Position numbers and translations under genes: made by a program. Under the pieces are notes generated by a model. It had not been told where the DNA came from. It worked only from the letters and a program-made list of their open reading frames with translations, and made no database searches. This document shows positions 33,193 through 39,903 of a stretch of DNA of 64,000 bases, one piece after another; position 1 is the first letter of the stretch, and each line of letters begins with the position of its first letter. Source of the stretch: Hymenobacter crusticola (GTDB lineage: Bacteria > Bacteroidota > Bacteroidia > Cytophagales > Hymenobacteraceae); NCBI RefSeq assembly GCF_002154225.1, contig NZ_MTSE01000007.1:1-64000 (forward strand). Direction: 5' to 3'.

Positions 33193-33272
33193 AAAGAGGG
33201 ACTGAGTAGCTGAGTGACTGGGTAAAGTTGTTCAAGAACTTACTTAGTCCCTCAGCTACTCAGTCCCTCTTT
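33193..33272. repeat. 33-bp-arm palindrome between ispH and DUF502 gene
   Basis: Arms 33193-33225 and 33240-33272 pair with two mismatches; the 14-nt loop reads AGTTGTTCAAGAAC. It begins seven bases after the ispH stop and ends three bases before the next ATG. The right side ends in a T-run and could terminate the ispH transcript. Confidence 0.88.
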
Positions 33273-33275
33273 TTT

Positions 33276-33827
33276 ATGCGTAAGTTTTTCAATTACTTTC
33301 TTAACGGCTTTCTCATCGTGGCGCCCATCAGCCTCACGATGTACATTTTGTACGCGAGCATCAGCTGGCTCGATGCGCTGTTTCGCTTCAATGGTATGCC
33401 GCCGGGCCTAGGTCTGCTTTCGGCTATCGTGGTGCTCACGGTGGTTGGCTACATTGCCAAATCCTTTATGGTGCGGCCGTTTCTGGTGATTACAGAGCGC
33501 ATTCTGCACCGCACGCCGTTGGTTAGCATTATTTATTCCAGCCTCAAGGATCTGTTTGATGCCTTTGTAGGCGACAATCAGAAGTTCAACTGCCCGGTGC
33601 TGGTGCGGCTAAATGCCACCGATCAAGTGTTTAAGCTTGGTTTTGTCACGCAAGACCACATGGCAGCCATTAATCGGGAACAGCTGCTAGCTGTGTACTT
33701 TCCGCACTCTTACAACTTCTCCGGCGAACTAGTACTCGTGCCCAAGGAAAACGTAACGTACCTGGAATTGCCGAGCAGTGAGGTGATGAAGTTCATTGTG
33801 TCGGGTGGGGTGTCGCGGCTGAGCTAG
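33276..33827 (+). CDS. DUF502 family membrane protein
   Basis: 183 aa. Two membrane segments: NYFLNGFLIVAPISLTMYILYASISW and GLGLLSAIVVLTVVGYIAKSFM. DUF502 motifs: FLNGFLIVAPISLT at the start, IYSSLKDLFDAFVGD in the middle, and ELVLVPKENVTYLELPSSEVMKFIVSGG at the end. The ATG at 33276 lies three bases after the palindrome; the ORF from 33228 would read through it. The function of DUF502 proteins is unknown; a plant homologue (COV1) works in vesicle trafficking. Confidence 0.87.
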   Translation: MRKFFNYFLNGFLIVAPISLTMYILYASISWLDALFRFNGMPPGLGLLSAIVVLTVVGYIAKSFMVRPFLVITERILHRTPLVSIIYSSLKDLFDAFVGDNQKFNCPVLVRLNATDQVFKLGFVTQDHMAAINREQLLAVYFPHSYNFSGELVLVPKENVTYLELPSSEVMKFIVSGGVSRLS

Positions 33828-33921
33828 GCAGTGGCGCGATGCTCAGCCTTCGCACCGCATTTCATAAGCTACTACTTGCTAAATCGGGGACGAATAGAGC
33901 CATCATTCTGTTCTATTCTTG

Positions 33922-34755
33922 ATGATTACTGAGCAATTAACAATCGAAAAGACGTACGTAGCCAGCAAGACCAAGCTGCACTATCAACGCTACGGCGACG
34001 GGCCGCGGGCGGTGCTAGCTTTCCACGGCTACGGACAAAGTGAAGGGCACTGGCGCTCGGTGGCTTCTGTGCTAGGGCCGGAAGTGAGCGTGTATTCGTT
34101 TGATTTATTTTACCACGGGAAGAGCCGTCTTGTAAAAGCCGACGCGCCCATCACGAAGAAGCGTTTGGCCGAGCTCCTGGGCGAGTTTCTGCACGAACAG
34201 AAGATTACGAAGTTTAGCCTGCTGGCCTTTAGCATGGGCGCCAAGTTTGCTCTCACGGCCGTAGAAAACTTCGCCGACCAGATAGAGCAAGTGTGGCTGG
34301 TGGCGCCCGATGGCATTCGTGCGCAGCTCTGGTACACTTTGGCAACTTCGCCGCTGCTGATGCGCGGCCTGCTGGGCCGTGCCGTGCTGCGACCCCAACG
34401 GCTGTTAGGCTTTATCAATAAGCTGAGCGAAAAACGACTGGTTGATCCCGGCTTAGTGCGCTTCGCCGAGTGGCAGCTAGATAGCCGTGAGAAACGGTTG
34501 CGCGTGTACCGTAGTTGGGTTGGCTTCAAGAACCTAGCGTTCGACCTGAAGCGGCTCGCTACGTTGCTCAACCGCAAACCGACGCCAGTAACTTTCTTCC
34601 TAGGTAAGTACGACCGGGTGATTCCGCACACGGGCTTGAAGCAGTTTATTGGCTCGTTGGCGAAAGCCGATTTGGTGATGCTTGACGCCGGCCACGGCGG
34701 CCTAATCTATGACGTGGCCGCTTACTTGCGTCGCCACCCAGAGACGCGCTTGTAA
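33922..34755 (+). CDS. alpha/beta hydrolase
   Basis: 277 aa. Oxyanion region FHGYGQSEGHW, nucleophile elbow LLAFSMGAK (Ser104), acid Asp in LGKYDRVIP and catalytic His in LDAGHGGLIY. An insert with basic, Leu-rich helices (about 140-210) forms the lid. Such enzymes cleave esters or C-C bonds; no substrate can be given. ATG 33922 is used; an adjacent TTG at 33919 is in frame. It is followed by a stem-loop at 34765-34816. Confidence 0.85.
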   Translation: MITEQLTIEKTYVASKTKLHYQRYGDGPRAVLAFHGYGQSEGHWRSVASVLGPEVSVYSFDLFYHGKSRLVKADAPITKKRLAELLGEFLHEQKITKFSLLAFSMGAKFALTAVENFADQIEQVWLVAPDGIRAQLWYTLATSPLLMRGLLGRAVLRPQRLLGFINKLSEKRLVDPGLVRFAEWQLDSREKRLRVYRSWVGFKNLAFDLKRLATLLNRKPTPVTFFLGKYDRVIPHTGLKQFIGSLAKADLVMLDAGHGGLIYDVAAYLRRHPETRL

Positions 34756-34764
34756 GAAAAGACA

Positions 34765-34816
34765 ACCGCAATGATACCAGTCCGATGCGTCAGCATCCGA
34801 TCAATATCATTGCGGT
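34765..34816. other. nested stem-loop after the alpha/beta hydrolase
   Basis: ACCGCAATGATA (34765-34776) pairs perfectly with TATCATTGCGGT (34805-34816), and GATGC/GCATC pair inside. It lies between the convergent genes ending at 34755 and 34905. There is no T-run, so it may be an RNA 3'-end protection hairpin or a weak terminator. Confidence 0.55.
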
Positions 34817-34904
34817 CGTTTATACAAACCTAGGTGTGTGCGGACCACTCCGACAACCAGTCGGCCGCCGTGGGCGTCGGGCTAACGGAGGAAAGATGAC
34901 GACC

Positions 34905-35474
34905 CTAGGTCAGTTCTTGCTCATACAACCGGTGATTTTCTGCGTCAAAGGCAACGAACACAACTATTGCTGGCACCTGATTCTTCGCCAAAAACTCACG
35001 CGCTTCGCGTACGGCAATGGTAACGGCTTCGGCTTTTGGATAGCCATAAATGCCCGTGCTGATACCAGGGAAAGCAACACTTTCTAAATTGTTCTCAGTA
35101 GCTAGGTGCAGGCTATTGCGGTAGCAGTTAGCAAGCAGTTCGGCTTCACGCTTTTGCCCGCCATTCCACACGGGGCCGACGGTGTGAATAACGTACTTAG
35201 CTGGTAGCCGTCCGCCGGTAGTAATCACTGCTTCGCCAGTAGCTAGGCCCTTGCCATAATGACCCGCGCGCAAGCGGCGGCAAGCTTCCAAAATCTCGGG
35301 GCCGCCCGCACGGTGAATGGCTCCATCGACGCCGCCACCGCCGAGCAACGATGAATTAGCTGCGTTAACGATGCCGGTAGTATCGAGCTTCGTAATATCG
35401 CCTTGGTAGAGTAAAATGCGACCGAATGCTTGGGCCTGGGTGCGCCAGCTAGCAGGAGGGGAGGAGATGGCCAT
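34905..35474 (-). CDS. macrodomain protein (O-acetyl-ADP-ribose deacetylase type)
   Basis: 189 aa, one macrodomain. The ADP-ribose loops are visible: YQGDITKLDTTGIVNAANSSLLGGGGVDGAIHRAGG, then GEAVITTGGRLPAKYVIHTVGPVW and VAFPGISTGIYGYPKAEA. The NAANSSLLGGGGVDGAIH block is that of E. coli YmdB and MacroD-type hydrolases, which remove O-acetyl from acetyl-ADP-ribose or ADP-ribose from protein. It is alone on its strand. No toxin or sirtuin partner is in view. Confidence 0.93.
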   Translation of the reverse strand: MAISSPPASWRTQAQAFGRILLYQGDITKLDTTGIVNAANSSLLGGGGVDGAIHRAGGPEILEACRRLRAGHYGKGLATGEAVITTGGRLPAKYVIHTVGPVWNGGQKREAELLANCYRNSLHLATENNLESVAFPGISTGIYGYPKAEAVTIAVREAREFLAKNQVPAIVVFVAFDAENHRLYEQELT

Positions 35475-35548
35475 AGGACAACTAGCGATAAAAGGAATAA
35501 GCAGCTGACCGGCGATTACCGTTCATCTGTCTTTTCAAACAGTTCAAC

Positions 35549-35584
35549 GCTGAAAGCTACCGCTTGGGTAGCTTTGTTTTTCAG
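35549..35584 (+). terminator. orphan terminator-like hairpin upstream of the 2TM gene
   Basis: AAAGCTACC (35553-35561) and GGTAGCTTT (35567-35575) form a stem followed by GTTTTT, and CGCTGAAA pairs with TTTCAGCG further out. No + strand gene precedes it within 790 bases, so it may end a small RNA or act as an attenuator. Confidence 0.5.
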
Positions 35585-35652
35585 CGGGCAGTAGGGAAAG
35601 CTAGCTTTGATCATCAATCAAGAACAAAACCTCTCCTTATAATCGCTGCACC

Positions 35653-35943
35653 ATGGAAACGACACCCCGCGACCCCCAACTCTGGCACCAAGCAAAATCC
35701 CGTGCTCGCTTCAAGGCTAGCTTGTTTACTTACCTAGCCGTTAATGCGCTGCTGTGGATCATTTGGGCCGTCACTTCGCGTCATCAGTTCTATCCTTTGC
35801 CTTGGCCCGCTTGGTCTACTATCTTCTGGGGCTTTGGCTTGTTCATTCAGGGTGTTAATACTTACGGTGGCTACGGCCGAGGAACGATGATGGAGCGTGA
35901 GTACGAGCGGCTGCTCCGCCAAAAACAAGAAAAACTTCGCTAG
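35653..35943 (+). CDS. 2TM domain protein
   Basis: 96 aa with two membrane helices, FKASLFTYLAVNALLWIIWAV and WSTIFWGFGLFIQGVNTY, then a basic and acidic tail (MMEREYERLLRQKQEKLR). This is the PF13239 two-TM domain, which in Bacteroidota is found alone or fused to LytTR regulators or histidine kinases. Its TAG stop touches the left arm of a long palindrome. The function is unknown. Confidence 0.87.
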   Translation: METTPRDPQLWHQAKSRARFKASLFTYLAVNALLWIIWAVTSRHQFYPLPWPAWSTIFWGFGLFIQGVNTYGGYGRGTMMEREYERLLRQKQEKLR

Positions 35944-36036
35944 AAAGTAGCTGCGTAAAAGCGTAGCTACATAAGAGAAAAATCCGTTGAACAGGATGTA
36001 ATCTTATGCAGTTACGCTTTTACGCAGCTACTTTCT
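35942..36036. repeat. 35-bp-arm palindrome filling the gap between two genes
   Basis: Left arm 35942-35976 and right arm 36002-36036 pair with two mismatches; the 25-nt loop contains GTTGAAC. The left arm includes two bases of the preceding stop codon and the right arm ends one base before the next ATG, so the element occupies the entire intergenic region. Confidence 0.9.
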
Positions 36037-36037
36037 T

Positions 36038-37162
36038 ATGCGCTTCCGCCGATTTCTACCAACCATCTTGCTAGCGCCCCTGAGCCTAGCTTTTGCGCCC
36101 GAGCGCCCCACGGCTCCGGCCGATGCAAACCTGAGCAAGATCAAACTGCCGCCGGGCTTCACCATTAGTTACTTCGCGCAGAACGTGAGTGGCGCCCGCG
36201 AAATAGCCGTGGGGCCAGATGGTACGGTGTACGCGGGCAGCGTTGGCAACAAAGTGTACGCCCTGCCCGACCGCAACCACGACGGCCGCGCCGATGAGGT
36301 CATTACCATTGCCACCGGCCTAAACTCACCCAACGGTGTGGCCGTGCGCAACGGCGCCTTATACGTGGCTGAAATAAACCGCGTGCTGCGCTACGATAAC
36401 ATTGCCAAACAGCTGAAAGCTAGCCCTAAGCCCGTGGTGGTGTACAGCAAGCTGCCCGATAAAGAGTGGCACGGCTACCGCTACATTGCCTTTGGACCCG
36501 ATGGCAAACTCTACGTGCCGGTAGGAGCGCCCTGTAACTCCTGCCTGCCCGAAGCACCCATTTTTGCCACCATTAACCGCATGAACCCCGATGGTTCAGG
36601 GTTTCAAACCATTGCCAAAGGCGTGCGCAACACGGTCGGCTTTGATTGGAGCCCCGTGGATAAAGCGCTCTGGTTTACCGACAACGGCCGCGACCAGCTC
36701 GGCGACGACAAACCTTCCGACGAGCTGAACCGCGCCCCAACCGCTGGCCTGAACTTCGGCTTCCCGTACTTCTTTGCGGGCGACGTGCCCGACCCCGAGC
36801 TGAGCAAAGGCAAAGTGGCAGACAGCTTCGTGAAGCCGGCCCAAAAGCTAGGTCCGCACGTGGCCGCACTGGGCATGAAGTTTTACACGGGCAAGCAGTT
36901 TCCGGCCAAGTACCGCAACCAGATCTTTATTCCCGAACACGGCTCCTGGAACCGTAGCCAGAAAATAGGCTACCGTATTAGCCTCGTAACGCTCGACGCC
37001 AGTGGCAAAAAAGCTACTGGCTATACTACATTTGCCCAGGGCTGGCTGCAAGGCCAGACCCCGTGGGGCCGTCCCGTTTGCTTGCTGCAACTGCCGGATG
37101 GCTCGCTGCTCGTTTCTGATGATCAAAATGATGCGGTGTACCGTATCAGCTACAAAGGCTAA
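36038..37162 (+). CDS. PQQ-dependent sugar dehydrogenase (GDH/sorbosone dehydrogenase type)
   Basis: 374 aa with a signal peptide (FLPTILLAPLSLAFA). Six-bladed propeller of the soluble glucose/L-sorbosone dehydrogenase family: KLPPGFTISYFAQN, GPDGTVYAGSVGNKVYAL, SPNGVAVRNGALYVAE, HGYRYIAFGPDGKLYVPVGAPCNSC, FDWSPVDKALWFTDNGRDQLGDD, PEHGSWNRSQKIGYRI and DGSLLVSDDQNDAVYRI. It would oxidise aldoses in the periplasm with PQQ. PQQ synthesis genes are not in view. The ATG lies one base behind a palindrome. A Cys pair in PCNSC may form a disulfide. Confidence 0.88.
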   Translation: MRFRRFLPTILLAPLSLAFAPERPTAPADANLSKIKLPPGFTISYFAQNVSGAREIAVGPDGTVYAGSVGNKVYALPDRNHDGRADEVITIATGLNSPNGVAVRNGALYVAEINRVLRYDNIAKQLKASPKPVVVYSKLPDKEWHGYRYIAFGPDGKLYVPVGAPCNSCLPEAPIFATINRMNPDGSGFQTIAKGVRNTVGFDWSPVDKALWFTDNGRDQLGDDKPSDELNRAPTAGLNFGFPYFFAGDVPDPELSKGKVADSFVKPAQKLGPHVAALGMKFYTGKQFPAKYRNQIFIPEHGSWNRSQKIGYRISLVTLDASGKKATGYTTFAQGWLQGQTPWGRPVCLLQLPDGSLLVSDDQNDAVYRISYKG

Positions 37163-37194
37163 CGAAACTTCCTGCTGCGCGCTACATTCGGCTC

Positions 37195-37674
37195 ATGAAG
37201 AAAAAGAAGCACGTTCCAAAGCGCATCATCGGGCGACTGGAGTTGGTCGATTTTCCTCAGTTTCAGATTGAAGGCGTAGAAGCCAAGATCGACACGGGTG
37301 CTTACACCGGCGCCATTCACTGCACCAATATGCAGGTGATAAAGCTAGCCGACGGCCAAACGCGGCTGCGCGTGAACCTGCTCGACGACGCACACCCGAA
37401 TTTTGATGGGTACTTGATGGAATTTACTGACTTCTCGCTGCGTACTATCAAGAGCTCCATTGGCGAAGCGCAACGGCGCTACGTCATTCGAACGGTAATT
37501 CGGCTGTTCGAAGAAGATTTTACGACGGAGTTCTCCCTCTCCGACCGATCCGATATGAAGTACCCCGTGCTCATTGGGCGGTCGTTGCTACGGCGCGGCG
37601 GCTTTTTGGTCGACGTGTCGAAGCGGTACGAGGCCCAGAAGAAACGATTTGCGCCCGGCGGTATGCGGTCTTGA
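37195..37674 (+). CDS. retropepsin-like putative ATP-dependent zinc protease (PF05618)
   Basis: 159 aa. Contains EAKIDTGAYTGAIHCT, the aspartic-protease-like DTGA signature, and later YPVLIGRSLLRRGGFLVDVSKRY, the usual end of this RimB/DUF785 family. It precedes a rimK-type ATP-grasp ligase by 62 bases; the same pairing is common in bacteria. In Pseudomonas the protease RimB cuts glutamate tails added by RimK to ribosomal protein S6. By position this protein likely opposes or trims the RimK product. The ATG lies four bases behind TACATTCG, a near -7 match. Confidence 0.85.
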   Translation: MKKKKHVPKRIIGRLELVDFPQFQIEGVEAKIDTGAYTGAIHCTNMQVIKLADGQTRLRVNLLDDAHPNFDGYLMEFTDFSLRTIKSSIGEAQRRYVIRTVIRLFEEDFTTEFSLSDRSDMKYPVLIGRSLLRRGGFLVDVSKRYEAQKKRFAPGGMRS

Positions 37675-37687
37675 AAGCTAGGTGCCG

Positions 37688-37695
37688 TACTTTTG
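37688..37695 (+). promoter_or_regulatory. -7 element TACTTTTG before rimK
   Basis: Exact TAnnTTTG match 41 bases before the rimK ATG, immediately after the previous gene's stop. It could give rimK an extra transcript. Confidence 0.45.
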
Positions 37696-37736
37696 ACCCG
37701 GTTTCCGCGTCCCACCCCTTTACGAAACTTTTCTGC

Positions 37737-38702
37737 ATGAAACTGGCGATTTTGTCGCGTGAGCCCACGCTCTATTCCACGAGGCGCTTGGTGGAAGCAG
37801 CCCAGCTGCGCGGCCACGAAGCCATCGTGGTAGATCACCTGCGGTGCAACCTCGTGCTGGAAAAAGGTAAGCCCGGCATTATCTACCAAGGCCAAACCCT
37901 CACCGATTTCGACGCCGTTATTCCGCGCATCGGGGCTTCGGTTACATTCTATGGCACGGCCGTGGTACGGCAATTTGAGATGATGAAGGTCCGAACAGCT
38001 GTTGATAGCCAAGCCATTGTGCGTTCGCGCGACAAGCTGCGCTCCATGCAGATTCTGGCTCGTGCTGGTGTTGGGATGCCCAAAACGGCCTTCACCAATT
38101 ACTCTGACGAAGTACCGCAGATGATTGAGCAGGTCGGCGGCGCCCCCGTAATTATCAAGTTGCTGGAAGGTACGCAGGGCCTAGGTGTCGTGCTGGCCGA
38201 GACAGCCAAGGCGGCGCAATCAGTTATCGAAGCTTTCCATAACCTCAAAGCACGCATCATCGTGCAGGAATTCATTGCCGAAAGCAAAGGGGCTGATCTA
38301 CGGGCATTTGTGGTAAATGGCGAAGTGGTAGGCGCTATGAAGCGGCAGGGAAAAGAGGGGGAGTTTCGCTCCAATCTGCACCGTGGTGGCACGGGGCAGC
38401 TCGTGAAGCTGAGCCGGGCGGAAAAAGCCGCCGCACTGCTAGCTACCAAAGCGCTGGGGCTCGACATTGCGGGCGTAGATATGCTGCAAAGTAAGCGCGG
38501 CCCCTTGGTGCTGGAAGTTAATTCCTCGCCGGGCCTAGAGGGCATTGAAAAAGCAACCGGACTCGATATTGCCGGTAAAATTATCGAGTACACAGAGGAG
38601 TTGACCAAGCGCAAAGGCAAGAGCAAAAGCAAGAAAGCCAAAGGCAAAAGCAAGGAGCACGAGCCGCATCCCGATACGCAATCGGACGTGGCGGCGTTCT
38701 AG
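37737..38702 (+). CDS. rimK: RimK-type ATP-grasp glutamate ligase
   Basis: 321 aa from the ATG giving MKLAILSREPTLYSTRRLVEAA, the family start. ATP-grasp motifs follow: VIPRIGASVTFYGTAVVRQFE, SRDKLRSMQILARAGVGMPKT, VIIKLLEGTQGLGV, RIIVQEFIAESKGADLRAFVVNGEVVGAM, and LVLEVNSSPGLEGIEKATG for the metal ligands. RimK adds glutamates to the C-terminus of ribosomal protein S6. A C-terminal extension of about 30 residues, rich in Lys and Gly then acidic, is unusual and may tether it to RNA or ribosome. Located behind a retropepsin-like partner. Confidence 0.92.
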   Translation: MKLAILSREPTLYSTRRLVEAAQLRGHEAIVVDHLRCNLVLEKGKPGIIYQGQTLTDFDAVIPRIGASVTFYGTAVVRQFEMMKVRTAVDSQAIVRSRDKLRSMQILARAGVGMPKTAFTNYSDEVPQMIEQVGGAPVIIKLLEGTQGLGVVLAETAKAAQSVIEAFHNLKARIIVQEFIAESKGADLRAFVVNGEVVGAMKRQGKEGEFRSNLHRGGTGQLVKLSRAEKAAALLATKALGLDIAGVDMLQSKRGPLVLEVNSSPGLEGIEKATGLDIAGKIIEYTEELTKRKGKSKSKKAKGKSKEHEPHPDTQSDVAAF

Positions 38703-38873
38703 CTTGAACGTGGTAGCCTGCACAGCACAGAATACCTAGGAAGAGCCTATCACTGCGCGGACCACAACAGCTGCGTTCGTGTCGGGCTTTAGCCTCCCGA
38801 TTTTCGTGCCTGCTAGTTTCTGCGTTTCTTTGGTCTGCCTTTCAAGGCGTTTTCTCTTCACTAATCCCACCTA

Positions 38874-39548
38874 ATGAATAATTCATTGCGCCTGATTATC
38901 GACGCGGTGCTCGTTGTAGCGGTAGCCGTATTGTTTTACCTGCATTTCTCCGATAAGTCGGCCAAAGCGCCCGCGCAGCCCGCCGTAGTGCAAGCCAGTA
39001 CGAGTGCTGACTCTACCAAAACAACCTCTGTCGCAAACGCCGACACCACAGCAGCGAAGCCTACCCCAGCGGCCGCTACACCCATCTTGCACGGCAAGAT
39101 TGCTTATGTGGAGTCGACCAAAATGCTGGATGGCTACAAAGGCATGCAGGATGCCCGGCGTAATTTTGAGACGAAGGCCAAAGGATGGGAGCGGCAAAAC
39201 CGTAACCTAGTAGGTGGATTTCAGTCGGCGGTACAGAAGTATCAGCAGCAGGCCGCTAGCCTCACGCCCGAGCAGCGCGCTGCCACCGAGCAACGCCTCC
39301 AGGCCCAGCAAGCCGAAGTAGGCCAGCAGCAGCAGAAGCTTCAGCAGCAAGCCGCGGAAGAAGAAGCCAAGGTGACCCAGCAAGTATTGGAACGTGTGAA
39401 CAAGCTGGTGGAGCAGTACGGCAAAGACAACGGCTACGAGATGATCCTGATCGCGGCGCCCAGCGGCACCATTGCCTACGGCCGCAAAGACCTCGATATC
39501 ACGCCGCAAGTATTGAAGCACCTGAATGCCTCTTACTCAAAGAAGTAA
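38874..39548 (+). CDS. OmpH/Skp-like periplasmic chaperone
   Basis: 224 aa. An N-terminal membrane anchor (LIIDAVLVVAVAVLFYLHF) is followed by a Thr/Ala/Lys-rich linker and an OmpH-like domain: HGKIAYVESTKMLDGYKGMQDARRNFETKA, then a long Gln-rich coiled coil (LTPEQRAATEQRLQAQQAEVGQQQQKLQQQ) and YGKDNGYEMILIAAPSGTIAYGRKDLDITPQVLKHLN. The last part fits the small beta domain of Skp. Skp-type proteins escort unfolded outer-membrane proteins. This one is anchored in the membrane. It has its own terminator. Confidence 0.9.
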   Translation: MNNSLRLIIDAVLVVAVAVLFYLHFSDKSAKAPAQPAVVQASTSADSTKTTSVANADTTAAKPTPAAATPILHGKIAYVESTKMLDGYKGMQDARRNFETKAKGWERQNRNLVGGFQSAVQKYQQQAASLTPEQRAATEQRLQAQQAEVGQQQQKLQQQAAEEEAKVTQQVLERVNKLVEQYGKDNGYEMILIAAPSGTIAYGRKDLDITPQVLKHLNASYSKK

Positions 39549-39573
39549 GACCTAGCATAGCAAACTACTTTAG

Positions 39574-39607
39574 AGCCCGCTGCTTCCAGAAAGCAGCGGG
39601 CTTTTTT
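39574..39607 (+). terminator. terminator of the OmpH-like gene
   Basis: AGCCCGCTGCTT pairs with AAGCAGCGGGCT around a short loop, followed by six T. Confidence 0.93.
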
Positions 39608-39859
39608 GTGCATCGTTAGCACTGGTATAAGGATTTAACTTCCTCTTTTTGAGCAGTGGTTGAGCGTAGTTCTTGTCGTTGAACAGGTAGCTAGGTGTAG
39701 TATTCCAGCTTTAGCTACACCACCTACGCCTCCTCCAAAAAGAGAGGAGTGCTTCGGCCTAGCTTGAGTCCACACCATTTTCGAGCTGAGCTGCCAACCT
39801 TTTTTCTGTAGTCGGCCTCTATCAGCCAAATACGAAGGTGGAGGGCTTCGTTGGCTGTA

Positions 39860-39867
39860 TATATTTG
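39860..39867 (+). promoter_or_regulatory. -7 element TATATTTG before the TonB receptor
   Basis: Exact TAnnTTTG match 36 bases upstream of the ATG at 39904. The rest of 39608-39903 holds no gene I can support. Confidence 0.5.
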
Positions 39868-39903
39868 ACAATTAATAGCTAGGAATAATTAAACTATTTC
39901 TTT

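Noticed and set aside
37479..38012. 177-aa minus-strand ORF across the retropepsin/RimK junction
   Set aside because: It is antisense to two genes with clear family motifs and has no support of its own.
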